Below are positions 18,883-27,411 of a DNA stretch of 64,000 bases, piece after piece. The notes under the pieces were generated by a model that ran no database searches, was not told the origin of the DNA, and worked only from the letters and a program-made list of their open reading frames with translations. Both the position numbers and the translations under genes were made by a program. Each line of letters starts with the position of its first letter. The first letter of the stretch is position 1. This DNA is from Posidoniimonas corsicana (GTDB lineage Bacteria; Planctomycetota; Planctomycetia; Pirellulales; Lacipirellulaceae), in contig NZ_SIHJ01000004.1 in NCBI RefSeq assembly GCF_007859765.1, positions 1 to 64,000 of the forward strand, in the 5' to 3' direction.

Positions 18883-19839
18883 TCATTGACGGGTGAGCCG
18901 CGTGGTGTCGACGTAGCCGTACTGCCCGCCGGTCATCCGCGCAAGCTCCTTCAAGAAGTTGTCCTTGCCGCGTTCCGGCCCGCGTCCGAACTCGATCGCG
19001 CAGATCGCCGCCCCCACGCGTCCGTTGAGCCGCGCGATCTGCTGCATCTCCCCGCCGGTCATCGCGTCGTCGGCGTCGGTCAGGAAAAACACCACGTCCG
19101 GCTCCATGCCCAGCGCGCGCCGCAGGGCGAGGAACCGGTCGGTGCCGCCGTCGGCGGTGATGCCGCCCACAAACGCCGCCGCCGCGGCCAGCGTGCGCTC
19201 GTTGGCGAACGCCACGCGGTTGTCGCCCTGCGTCAGGTCGAACGCCCTGAGCCGGTGGTTGAAGAACACGATCTGGAACTGGTGGGTGCTATCCAGCGAC
19301 TCGAGGCTCGCCAGCAGCTGCTTCTTTGCAGCGGCCAGCGGGGCCCCGGTCATGCTGACCGAGCGGTCGAACGCGTACACGAACTTGTGCCCGGTGCCCT
19401 GCACGCCGAACACGCTCACCGTGGCGCCGCCGCCAATGGTGCGGCCGGGCAGCGCATCGCCCTCGCCTGCGCCACCGCCGGGCGTGACTCCCAGCACGCT
19501 GTCCGACGCGGACGGGCCCGCCTCGGCGGGCGGCAGGTGCATGGCCAGGTCGGACAACGCCGAGTCGTCAACCGGGCTGCTGGCGGCGGCCGCGGCGCTG
19601 GCCGGCGGCGCCGATTCCGCAGGCTGCTGCTGGTCCTCTTCGCCCTCGTAGGTGGTTGTGTTTTCCTCCGTGCTGCGGAGCACGATCCCCGCCCGCGCGG
19701 TGGTCTGCTCGGTCGCGCCGCGCGGGCGGCCGGCGGCGATCACCAGCACCGTCGAGACGATCAGCCCGTGCGTCAGCACCGAGATCGCCCAGGCGGGCCA
19801 CGGCCGCTCGGTCGGAGAGGTTTTCTGCTTCTTTGACAA
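18883..19839 (-). CDS. Membrane-anchored VWA-domain protein
   Basis: 318 residues. One transmembrane helix (about 16-36) is followed by a Ser/Ala/Glu linker (about 40-145) and a von Willebrand A domain with intact MIDAS DRSVS (Asp158, Ser160, Ser162), a later GGTDR threonine and FFLTDADD. The domain should bind a divalent ion and a partner protein outside the membrane. It resembles planctomycete proteins located near ExbB/TolR-type genes, but none is adjacent here. Partner unknown. Confidence 0.8.
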   Translation of the reverse strand: MSKKQKTSPTERPWPAWAISVLTHGLIVSTVLVIAAGRPRGATEQTTARAGIVLRSTEENTTTYEGEEDQQQPAESAPPASAAAAASSPVDDSALSDLAMHLPPAEAGPSASDSVLGVTPGGGAGEGDALPGRTIGGGATVSVFGVQGTGHKFVYAFDRSVSMTGAPLAAAKKQLLASLESLDSTHQFQIVFFNHRLRAFDLTQGDNRVAFANERTLAAAAAFVGGITADGGTDRFLALRRALGMEPDVVFFLTDADDAMTGGEMQQIARLNGRVGAAICAIEFGRGPERGKDNFLKELARMTGGQYGYVDTTRLTRQ

Positions 19840-20087
19840 GGCGGCGGCCGGTTCGGGTCGGGGTGGTTCTCCTGATTCTACTCTGCCGACCAGACCCGGC
19901 CCAAGGCGGCCGGGCCCGTCGTCGGTGACCTAAGCTTGCGGTGCTAGAGGAGTTGCGCGGCTTGCGGTAAGATCAGCCGCAGCCCCCCAGCGTGGCGGGC
20001 CGGCAAGATCCGCCGCGTGACGTCGACTACCCTCCGCTGCCCACGCAGAGATCCCAACGGAACCTTCTCCCCCTGGAGCCCCCGGAC

Positions 20088-20690
20088 ATGCCCCCCTGGT
20101 TAATCGCGATTGTCATTATCGGCGGCATCGGCGTGCTCGTGCTGATGTACGGCGTTGGCATCTACAACAAGCTGGTGACCCTCAAGAACCGGTTTGAGAA
20201 CGCCTTCAGCCAGATCGAGGTGCAGCTCAAACGCCGCTACGACCTCATCCCCAACCTGGTCGAGACCGCCAAGGGCTACATGTCGCACGAGCGCGAAACC
20301 CTCGAGGCGGTCATCTCCGCCCGCAACCAGGCGGTCGGCGCGCTGCAGGCCGCGGCCGCCAACCCGGGCGACGCCAAGGCCATGGCCGGCCTGGCCGGCG
20401 CCGAGCAGGGCCTGGGCGGCGTGCTGGGGCGGCTGTTCGCCGTCGCCGAGGCGTACCCCGACCTCAAGGCTAACCAGAACATGATGCAGCTCTCCGAGGA
20501 GCTCACCTCCACCGAGAACAAGGTTGCGTTCGCCCGCCAGGCGTACAACGACTCGGCCACCGCGTACAACACCTACAAGCAGACCTTCCCGCCGGTGTTC
20601 TTCGCCGCGCTGTTCGGGCACGGCGAGAACGCCCAGCTGCTCGACTTCGACGACGCCCAGATCAGCGAGGCCCCCAAGGTGAGCTTCTGA
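20088..20690 (+). CDS. lemA: LemA family protein
   Basis: Start ATG 20088 (MPPWLIAIVIIGGIGVLVLM), 200 residues. One N-terminal transmembrane helix precedes the LemA helical domain: YNKLVTLKNRFENAFSQIEV, RRYDLIPNLVETAKGYM, SARNQA, and the LSEELTSTENKVAFARQAYN region. Function is poorly known; LemA proteins are usually next to an M48 peptidase or TPM protein, as here (91 bp upstream of the protease gene). Confidence 0.92.
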   Translation: MPPWLIAIVIIGGIGVLVLMYGVGIYNKLVTLKNRFENAFSQIEVQLKRRYDLIPNLVETAKGYMSHERETLEAVISARNQAVGALQAAAANPGDAKAMAGLAGAEQGLGGVLGRLFAVAEAYPDLKANQNMMQLSEELTSTENKVAFARQAYNDSATAYNTYKQTFPPVFFAALFGHGENAQLLDFDDAQISEAPKVSF

Positions 20691-20780
20691 TGCGGGGGGA
20701 GCGTCGGCGGGCCGCGGCTCGGATCGCCCGACCGGCCCTCGGACCCGACGCCCTGACTCCTCACCCCTGACCCCTCCGGC

Positions 20781-22763
20781 ATGGCAACCGACTTCTTCCA
20801 ACGCCAGGACGCCGCACGACGCAGCACCGCCTGGCTGGTGGTGCTGTTCCTGCTGGGCGTGGTGGGCATCGTGGCGACCGTGGTGGTCGTGGCGGCCTTC
20901 GCTTCGCAGTACTTCGAGCGCTCGCCCTACGGGGCGCTGGGGTCCTACCAGTTCGACTGGCGGTACCCGATCGCGGCCGGGCTGATCACGCTGCTGATCA
21001 TCACCGGCGGCACGCTGTTCAAGATCATCATGCTCCGCAACGGCGGCGGGCAGAGCGTGGCCGAGCGGCTCGGCGGGCGGCGCCTGCTGCACGACGGCGC
21101 CGGCTACGACGAACAAAAGCTGCTGAACGTGGTGGAGGAGATGGCCCTCGCCTCCGGCGTGCCGACCCCGCCGGTCTACCTGCTGAACGAACAGGGCATC
21201 AACGCCTTCGCGGCCGGCTACTCGCCGTCCGACGCGGTGATCGGCGTCACCCGCGGCGCCGTCGAAAACCTGTCGCGCGACCAGCTGCAGGGCGTGATCG
21301 CGCACGAGTTCAGCCACATCCTCAACGGCGACATGCGGATGGGCATCCGCCTGATCGGCATCCTGCACGGCATCCTCCTGCTGGGTCTGGTGGGCCGCTG
21401 GCTGTTCGAGATCCTCATCCGCGGCGGCGCCAGCTCCTCCGGCTACAACCGCCGCCACTCCAGCGACAAGGGCGGCGCCGGCGGCGGGTCGATCCTGGTG
21501 TTCCTGGGCGTGGCGATCGTGCTGATCATCCTCGGCGCCATCGGCAGCTTTGTCGGCGGGCTCATCAAGGCGGCCGTCAGCCGCCAGCGCGAGTACCTGG
21601 CCGACGCGTCCGCCGTGCAGTTCACCCGCAACCCGGGCGGCATCGGCGGAGCGCTCAAGCGGATCGGCGGCCTCGCGTCCGGCTCGCAGCTCCGCAACCC
21701 CAACGCGGCCGAGGCCAGCCACATGTTCTTCGCCCAGGGCGTGTGGGAGGGCTTCACCGGGCTGATGGCCACCCACCCGCCGCTCGGCAAACGCATCCTC
21801 GCGATCGACCCGCAGTGGGACGGCAAGTTCCCCCGCGTCGAAGCCGCCCCGCAGTCCCACGTTACCGCCGAGGGCGCGGCCGGGTTCGCCGGCGGCGGCG
21901 GGCCCGACGCCGGCCAGCTCGAGGTCCCCGTCGAGACGGTGGACCACGCGGTCGACCAGATCGGCGAGCCCACCCAGCTGCACCGCGACTACGCCCGCGA
22001 CCTGCTGCAGGAGATCCCGCCGGCGGTGCTGTCGTCGGTCCGCGAGCCGTACGGCGCCCGCGCGGTGGTGTACGGCCTGCTGCTCGACGACGACCCCTCC
22101 GTCCGCGAGGCGCAGTTCGCCGCGCTGTCGGAACTCGCCGAGGCCGACGTCGTGCGGCTCACGCGCGAGCTGGCGCCCGTGCTCGACGCCACCACCGTCA
22201 ACGCCCGACTGCCGCTGGTCGACCTGGCGCTCCCGTCGCTCCGGGCGTTGTCGCAGCCGCAGTACGACCGCTTCCGCAAGAGCTTCTGGGCGCTGGTCCG
22301 CGCGGATGAGCGGCTCGGCCTGTTCGAGTGGACGCTGGCCCAGGTGCTGATGCGGCACCTGGCGCCGCAGTTCGAGGCCGTCCGCTCGCCCGGCGTGCAG
22401 TACTACGGGCTGCAGAAGCTGGGCGGCCCGGTCAGCGCGCTCTTGTCGGCCATGGCGCACGCCGGCCACGACGCCCGCCAGGCGGCCGGCGCGTTCCAGG
22501 CCGCCGCCGGTCACTTCCCCGACCTCCAACTCGAGCTCCTCCCGGCCACGCAGAGCGGGCTGTCCTCGCTGCAGGACGCGCTCGCCAAGCTGGCCACGGT
22601 GGCGCCGCGCCTCCGCGGCCAACTGGTCGACGCCTGCGCCGAGTCCATCTGCTTCGACGGCCACGTCAACGCGCGCGAAGCCGAACTCCTCCGCGGCGTG
22701 TCCGACCTGCTCGACTGCCCGATGCCGCCGCTGGTGGCGGGGCAAACCGTCGGCGCAGCGTAA
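20781..22763 (+). CDS. M48 family (HtpX-like) membrane metalloprotease with long C-terminal extension
   Basis: 660 residues. Transmembrane helices lie near 17-42 and 64-85. The zinc motif HEFSH (175-179) is preceded by GVIA, and a third ligand is likely in the REYLADASA segment (about 272-280). Further hydrophobic helices lie between. HtpX is about 290 residues; here some 310 extra residues follow, helical and without known motif. Probably degrades or processes membrane proteins together with LemA. The extension could regulate substrate access; this is inference. Confidence 0.9.
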   Translation: MATDFFQRQDAARRSTAWLVVLFLLGVVGIVATVVVVAAFASQYFERSPYGALGSYQFDWRYPIAAGLITLLIITGGTLFKIIMLRNGGGQSVAERLGGRRLLHDGAGYDEQKLLNVVEEMALASGVPTPPVYLLNEQGINAFAAGYSPSDAVIGVTRGAVENLSRDQLQGVIAHEFSHILNGDMRMGIRLIGILHGILLLGLVGRWLFEILIRGGASSSGYNRRHSSDKGGAGGGSILVFLGVAIVLIILGAIGSFVGGLIKAAVSRQREYLADASAVQFTRNPGGIGGALKRIGGLASGSQLRNPNAAEASHMFFAQGVWEGFTGLMATHPPLGKRILAIDPQWDGKFPRVEAAPQSHVTAEGAAGFAGGGGPDAGQLEVPVETVDHAVDQIGEPTQLHRDYARDLLQEIPPAVLSSVREPYGARAVVYGLLLDDDPSVREAQFAALSELAEADVVRLTRELAPVLDATTVNARLPLVDLALPSLRALSQPQYDRFRKSFWALVRADERLGLFEWTLAQVLMRHLAPQFEAVRSPGVQYYGLQKLGGPVSALLSAMAHAGHDARQAAGAFQAAAGHFPDLQLELLPATQSGLSSLQDALAKLATVAPRLRGQLVDACAESICFDGHVNAREAELLRGVSDLLDCPMPPLVAGQTVGAA

Positions 22764-22871
22764 CGGCGTTGCCGGCCGCTTGCGCTGCTCCCCCGGCTGG
22801 CGCCGAGGGCTCCTGGCGGCGCCAAACGTTGCGTGCTGAATCGGCGTTCCCCCTGCATCAGCTACCGAGCG

Positions 22872-23648
22872 TTAGCCCCCGGTTCTTCTCACCGGCCCCG
22901 CCGCTAAGCTTTGCTTCTCCCTGTCCAACTCGTTCTGTCCAAAAACACGAAGCGAGGGGACAAAACCCGGCCCATTCGTTGGCGGCTCATCACCGTTTGG
23001 CACTTCTTCCGCGGGTTCCGCCGCAACGGGCGCCGGTGCTGCAGCGGGAGGTTTTGTCCGTTTTGGCGCATCGACGTCGGACGATTGCCCGGCCGGCGGC
23101 TGCTCATCGACAGGCGCGGCGACGCGTTCGGCAAGCTCCCGCAGCGCGGCCGGGACCGGCGACTCGCGTTTTGCCCTGGCGGGCGGCGCTGCTAGATCTA
23201 CTTCCGGCAGGCTTGGCTTTGGGTCGCGCGGCTTTCGGCCGGTAGCGATCTGGTCGATCTGATCCTCGATGGCCCACTGCTGCGGCAGGCCGGGAACTTC
23301 GCGGCGCACGACCTCCTTCACCGCGCCTACGACCCGCTCCAGCTCGACCCGCCGCCGCCGATCCGCGCGGCGCCGCTCATCGCGGCGTTCCTGCCGTTCC
23401 ACCAGCCAGGCCGCGGCCCGCCAGTGCGTTTCCGCCGCCCGCCGCACCGCCTGCAGCGGCCCCAGCCGCGCGGCCATCTTGGCCCGCCTCACTTTGAGGT
23501 CGAAGTCGTCATCGCGGTCCCGCTCGCGGCGGATTGTCTTGACGCTGCACCCCACATACTCGGCCGCGCTGCCGAGCGTCATCCCCGCGGTCAGCAGCGC
23601 GCAAACCTCCCGCCGCTTGGTCTCATCCAACACCCGTGGCCGACTCAT
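22872..23648 (-). CDS. Helix-turn-helix protein, hypothetical
   Basis: Start chosen at ATG 23648 (MSRPRVLDETKRREVCALLT); 17 residues more are possible from 23699, but they would run into the palindrome at 23671-23712. 258 residues. An HTH of homeodomain/terminase-small-subunit type occupies about 1-50 (LGSAAEYVGCSVKTIRRER), followed by an Arg-rich helical region and a Pro/Ala-rich tail. It probably binds DNA, perhaps its own upstream palindrome. The 3' end overlaps a dispersed repeat (22921-22970), so the C-terminus may be repeat-derived. Confidence 0.6.
   Translation of the reverse strand: MSRPRVLDETKRREVCALLTAGMTLGSAAEYVGCSVKTIRRERDRDDDFDLKVRRAKMAARLGPLQAVRRAAETHWRAAAWLVERQERRDERRRADRRRRVELERVVGAVKEVVRREVPGLPQQWAIEDQIDQIATGRKPRDPKPSLPEVDLAAPPARAKRESPVPAALRELAERVAAPVDEQPPAGQSSDVDAPKRTKPPAAAPAPVAAEPAEEVPNGDEPPTNGPGFVPSLRVFGQNELDREKQSLAAGPVRRTGG
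22921..22970 (+). repeat. Dispersed GTCCAAAAACACG repeat, copy 1
   Basis: The segment contains CTGTCCAAAAACACG and GGGGACAAAACCCGG. The reverse complement of 60889-60940 has the same order of words with similar spacing. The copy lies over the 3' end of the HTH gene. This indicates an intergenic repeat family of the genome; its nature is unknown. Confidence 0.6.
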
Positions 23649-23996
23649 GGTTACCCCCCGTCGATAGCGTATAGAAAGTGAGAGTGTACGCACGTACACA
23701 CCCTCTTTCTATCCGACAGGGTGGCCTGGTTTCTACCAAAAACCCCGGAGAAAACAGCGTTCGAGGCGCCACCGTAGGCCGGGCCAAGCGGCGCGAAAAG
23801 CAATCCACCCCGCCACGCCCAACCGCCGCGCCGTTCCGGCAATTCGACGTCCGACGCATGGCCAGATCGGTTCCGCCGGAGCAGCGCGGCGGCAGCATCG
23901 GCTATCTACGGCCGCCTCCCGCGCCGCTTGATCTGGCCTACGGGCTAGGCAGCGCACTGGCGTAGCCAGTGGCGCCCGATTGGTACGCTTGGTCGC
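23649..23996. other. Intergenic region with palindrome, no confident gene
   Basis: 348 bases between the HTH gene start and the 3' end of the EF-Tu domain-3-like gene. It contains the palindrome described separately. Open frames on both strands here are Arg/Pro-rich and unsupported. Confidence 0.5.
23671..23712. promoter_or_regulatory. 19-bp-arm palindrome upstream of the HTH gene
   Basis: ATAGAAAGTGAGAGTGTAC (23671-23689) and GTACACACCCTCTTTCTAT (23694-23712) are inverted copies matching at 16 of 19 positions, around a 4-base centre. The palindrome ends 23 bp from the HTH start codon. Its position and symmetry suggest an operator for a dimeric regulator, perhaps the HTH protein itself, though this is inference; a transcript hairpin is the alternative. 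Confidence 0.6.
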
Positions 23997-24341
23997 CTAT
24001 CCCGTCACCATGCCATACCCAACAATCCGGGCGCCTTCCCTCAGCGTGAAGCAGGCGCCCGGTTGAACGCCGCTGTAGTCCACGTTTCCGTCGTACATCA
24101 GAGTGAGCCGAACCTTATGGGGAACCCCTGGCGTCAACTCTTCCCCATCTCCGTGCATTGCGACGCCAAGGTAGTGTTCCAAGATCTGGTTGTGCTCATC
24201 GACTAGGGCGACGCGCTGCTTCGCGTCTCCCAAGACAATATGAGGCCTGTAGTCGGCCGAAGCGAACGCCGGATGACTCCTGCCGCCTTCTTCCGGTTGA
24301 AGGAACGTGACCGTTGCCTCGACAAGTGGTTTGCTGCACAC
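23997..24341 (-). CDS. Free-standing EF-Tu domain-3-like protein
   Basis: 114 residues from a GTG at 24341. VEATVTFLQPEEGGRSHPAF, DYRPHIVLGD and FTLREGARIVGYGMV line up with EF-Tu domain 3 (EEGGRHTPF, YRPQF, FAIREGGRTVGAGV). No G domain or domain 2 is present, so it cannot act as an elongation factor by itself. It could bind tRNA, EF-Ts or another EF-Tu partner, but that is inference. The start is 16 bp after the stop of the 311-residue gene, suggesting an operon. A domain-2-like counterpart lies at 43815. Confidence 0.7.
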   Translation of the reverse strand: MCSKPLVEATVTFLQPEEGGRSHPAFASADYRPHIVLGDAKQRVALVDEHNQILEHYLGVAMHGDGEELTPGVPHKVRLTLMYDGNVDYSGVQPGACFTLREGARIVGYGMVTG

Positions 24342-24357
24342 TGCCCCAGACCCTTGC

Positions 24358-25293
24358 TTAGCGACTAGTGCCCTCGCCAGCCAACCGACTCAGCACCTTC
24401 AAGAACCGCACGTCCTCTTTGCCCAGGCTCGCCTGGGCCCACTGCGCCGGCTTGTCGATCACGTCGGCGTAGGTGTTGGCGATCGCCTGGCAGGTCAGCT
24501 TGAACATCCGCTGGCGGTCGCGCTGGCCGAAGTCGAGCGACTCGGAGTCGAACTCCATGAGCGGGTCGTACTCCAGCTCGGTAGTGTTGAGCGCCCGGTC
24601 GAGCTGTGTGAGCAGCGGGTTCACGATCGACGTCGCGCCGGACTCGTGGAACTGCTGCAGCACCTCCCGCTCGGCCGACTTCAGGCGGCCGGCCAGCTCG
24701 CGCGAGTTGGCCGTGTCGCCCGCGTACTTCAGGCCGTGCTTGGACAGCAGCATGCCGACCGACGGGATCAGCGCCTTGGCGGCCACCGCCGCGCCGGCCA
24801 GCGGGTTGATCAGCGCCACCAGCCCTCCGATCAGCAGCACGCCGCCGAACACCTGCTGGTCCAGCCGGTCGATCTGGTCGGCCAGGCTGTTGAGCCGTGA
24901 CCCGATGGCGCCGTCCGACGCGGGCAGCGCCTGGGCGCCGGCGCGGGCGTCGGCCAGCAGGATGTGCTCGACGGTCGGCAGCGCGTTCTCGTGCGGCAGG
25001 TGGAACACCCGCCGCTTGGGCAGGTCGTTGATGGGCGGCGCGCCCTCCGGCAGGCACCGCATCGTGTACAGCGAGTACCGCAGCTCCGACCGGCGGTCGG
25101 GCGTCAGGAAGTAGTGCTTCTCGTCCACCTGGTCGTGGTCGTACGACGAGGAGGTCTCGGTCGAGCCCAGCAGCCACGCGCCGCCCACCGCCTCGCGGGC
25201 GTAGCCCACGCCGGCGCCCAGCACGCCGGTCGCCTGAGCGAACGCCGTGGCGCCGAGGTCCTTGGCCTGGTTGAGCAGTTTGAAAACGTCCAT
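24358..25293 (-). CDS. Conserved hypothetical membrane-associated protein
   Basis: 311 residues starting MDVFKLLNQAKDLG. No family recognised. The middle has two hydrophobic segments (GGVLLIGGLVALINPLAG and AAKALIPSVGMLLS, near 152-185), flanked by helical, charged regions; the C-terminus is helical. Composition and codon use fit the chromosome. It is followed directly by the EF-Tu domain-3-like gene. A REP-like half element lies 44 bp upstream of its start. Confidence 0.65.
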   Translation of the reverse strand: MDVFKLLNQAKDLGATAFAQATGVLGAGVGYAREAVGGAWLLGSTETSSSYDHDQVDEKHYFLTPDRRSELRYSLYTMRCLPEGAPPINDLPKRRVFHLPHENALPTVEHILLADARAGAQALPASDGAIGSRLNSLADQIDRLDQQVFGGVLLIGGLVALINPLAGAAVAAKALIPSVGMLLSKHGLKYAGDTANSRELAGRLKSAEREVLQQFHESGATSIVNPLLTQLDRALNTTELEYDPLMEFDSESLDFGQRDRQRMFKLTCQAIANTYADVIDKPAQWAQASLGKEDVRFLKVLSRLAGEGTSR

Positions 25294-25708
25294 CGATGTT
25301 CAATTCGTGGTTAGCGATCTGGCCCGCGGAGTTGCCCGTAGCCCCCGGCTCTGCCGGGGGATGATCCTGCTGGGCGCCATTGCACTCCTTCTATCCCCCC
25401 GCAGTAACCAATCGCTACGAGGCAATCGCACAGGAAGTGATGATCTTGGGTGCAATCGTTCTGAAGCACGACAGAGTCCGAAAATGCCCACGTTGGAATC
25501 GGTGGGCCACTCGCTGTAAGGCGCTGGGAAGTTTAGGCTTGTGGTTCAGGCGGTGTGGCTCTGGCGGGCGGCTAACGCCCTGCGAGCTATCCTATTGGAC
25601 CCTCCACGGTAGTCGGTTTCTAGAACAAAACCCGCGTTTCGAGCACGCACACAACCAAGACGAGCCGCCCGGCAGCGATGCGGCGGGAACAGCAGGCGGA
25701 AGCGACGT
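25294..25708. other. Intergenic with REP-like half element
   Basis: 415 bases between the divergent 311-residue gene and epmA. Apart from the hairpin at 25338-25362, no structure or credible frame was seen; the epmA promoter should be here. Confidence 0.5.
25338..25362 (+). repeat. REP-like GTAGCCCCCGGCT hairpin (single arm, copy C)
   Basis: GTAGCCCCCGGCTCTGCCGG followed by GGGAT forms a G/C hairpin and matches the left arm of the full elements at 27998 and 28412. The second arm is missing or diverged here. Confidence 0.7.
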
Positions 25709-26599
25709 ATGAACCCTTCACACCTCAGAGCCAAGTCGGAGCTGTTGGATCAGCTGCGCGCGTTCTTCCAGAGCCGCGGCTTTACGGAAGTCGCCACCCC
25801 GATCGCGTCGGTCGAGGTGATCCCCGAGCGGCACATCGAGCTGTTCCGCACCACCGCGGGCGACTACCTGCAGGCGTCGCCGGAGATGGCGATGAAGCGG
25901 CTGCTGTGCCTAGGGGCCGGGCCGATCTTCCAGTTCGCCAAGGCGTTCCGCGCCGAGGAACGCGGCCCGCTGCACTCGCCCGAGTTCACGATGCTCGAGT
26001 GGTACCGCCCGGGGCACGACCTGCACGCCGGCATCGACCTGCTGGACGAGCTGGTGCAGGCGACCCTGGCGCCGCTCCCCTGCAAGCGGACCAGCTACCG
26101 CGAGGCGTTCGTCGAGCACGCCGGCTGCGACCCCTTCGACGCCGACGCCGTGCGGGCCGCTGCGGCATGCATCGAAGCCGGCGACATTGACCAGACGGAC
26201 GAGCTGCTCAACCAGCTGCTCGCCAAGCGGGTCGAGCCGCAGCTGGGGGCCGAGCGACCGGAGATCCTGTACCACTACCCGGCCACGCAGTCGGCCCTGG
26301 CCGAGACCGCTGCCGACGACCGGGGCGCCGCGGTGGCCGAGCGGTTCGAGCTGTACTACCGCGGCGTGGAGCTGGCCAACGGCTACCACGAGCTGACCGA
26401 CGCCGCCGTGCTGCGGCGCCGGCTGGAGGAGGCCAACCAGGGCCGTATCGCCGACGGCCGCGACGCGCTGCCGATGCCCGAGGAGATGCTGCGGCTGATG
26501 CAAGAGCCCGGCCTGCCGGCCTGCGCCGGCGTGGCGCTTGGCGTCGATCGGCTGTTGATGCTGCGCGTGGGCGCCGGGTCGATCGACGAGGTGCTCTAG
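25709..26599 (+). CDS. epmA: EF-P lysine aminoacylase EpmA (GenX/PoxA)
   Basis: 296 residues resembling the class II lysyl-tRNA synthetase catalytic core without the anticodon-binding domain. Motif 2 is FRAEERGPLHSPEFTMLEW (about 80-98) and motif 3 GVALGVDRLLML near the C-terminus. VIPERHIELF near 38-47 is typical of GenX. It activates (R)-beta-lysine with ATP and ligates it to Lys34 of EF-P. The partner genes epmB and efp are at 5119-6936, not adjacent. The stop overlaps the stop of the convergent membrane gene (CTAG at 26596-26599). Confidence 0.93.
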   Translation: MNPSHLRAKSELLDQLRAFFQSRGFTEVATPIASVEVIPERHIELFRTTAGDYLQASPEMAMKRLLCLGAGPIFQFAKAFRAEERGPLHSPEFTMLEWYRPGHDLHAGIDLLDELVQATLAPLPCKRTSYREAFVEHAGCDPFDADAVRAAAACIEAGDIDQTDELLNQLLAKRVEPQLGAERPEILYHYPATQSALAETAADDRGAAVAERFELYYRGVELANGYHELTDAAVLRRRLEEANQGRIADGRDALPMPEEMLRLMQEPGLPACAGVALGVDRLLMLRVGAGSIDEVL

Positions 26600-27411
26600 A
26601 TCGGCGGACGCCTGACGTGGCGCTGCGCCTCGTCGATGAGGGGCCACCAAACCCAGTGCAGCCCGGCGCGCCTGGCGGCGGCGAACGCGAGCCAGCAAGC
26701 CGCCATCCAGGTCAGGTGGACCAATGTCCAAGAACCCTTCAGCGAAGCGAAGAACGGAGCGGCGCCCAGCGACCAGCTTGCGGCCGAGTCCCCCAGGTGG
26801 GCGAACAGGCCGCCGGTCCACTCGACGATTGGGATGCCCGCCAGCCCCAGCAGCGTGAGGCCGATAGCGTGCTCTCGGCTCAGGTGGTCGCGGCCGGCGA
26901 GCCAGGCGGCGGACAGGCCCCCGACCGCGAGGCCGAGCCCCATGACAACCGACAGCAGCAGGCTTGCGCCGGCGGGCAGTTCGCTGCCCTCAACGCTGTT
27001 GAGCCAGTGCCGGGCCGAGGCCGCCAGCACCGCCGTGGCGCTGGCCAGCACGAACAACGCCGGCAGCCGGAACCGCGATGGGTCGGTTGGCAGAATAAGC
27101 GAGGCCTCGCGCGTCAGTGCGGCCTCGCTCGAAAAGCGGTACTGGCGCGTCAGGATGACGAAGCTACCTGCCATCCAAGCCGCCGCGCAGATCGCCGGGA
27201 TCGGCGCCCAGGGTGTGCCGGGCAGGGGGCTGGCGAGCACCGCGTGGGCGTGCAGCAGCAGCGCCAACGCGATCACCCCGGCGGTGACGCGGTTGATAAC
27301 ACTCGACGTGCCCGCGACGGCGTAGGCACAGCTCACCGCCATCGGCGCCATCAGCAGACCGGCCCACAGCAGGGGTGGGAGCTGGGTCTCGAGCAGCGGC
27401 TTGGGCGGCAT
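26596..27411 (-). CDS. Polytopic membrane protein, hypothetical
   Basis: Start ATG at 27411 shares a base with the folA stop (TAATG), indicating translational coupling to folA; upstream extension in this frame is shadow of folA. 271 residues, about seven hydrophobic helices, starting MPPKPLLETQLPPLLWAGLL. No recognised motif. Its coupling with dihydrofolate reductase may only be transcriptional. Confidence 0.75.
   Translation of the reverse strand: MPPKPLLETQLPPLLWAGLLMAPMAVSCAYAVAGTSSVINRVTAGVIALALLLHAHAVLASPLPGTPWAPIPAICAAAWMAGSFVILTRQYRFSSEAALTREASLILPTDPSRFRLPALFVLASATAVLAASARHWLNSVEGSELPAGASLLLSVVMGLGLAVGGLSAAWLAGRDHLSREHAIGLTLLGLAGIPIVEWTGGLFAHLGDSAASWSLGAAPFFASLKGSWTLVHLTWMAACWLAFAAARRAGLHWVWWPLIDEAQRHVRRPPI

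Noticed and set aside
20100-22745. Open frame of about 881 codons on the minus strand
   Set aside because: It is antisense to lemA and the M48 protease gene, with low-information composition.
23678-23965. Small plus-strand frame beside the palindrome
   Set aside because: It reads through the palindrome, is Arg/Pro-rich and has no motif or ribosome site.
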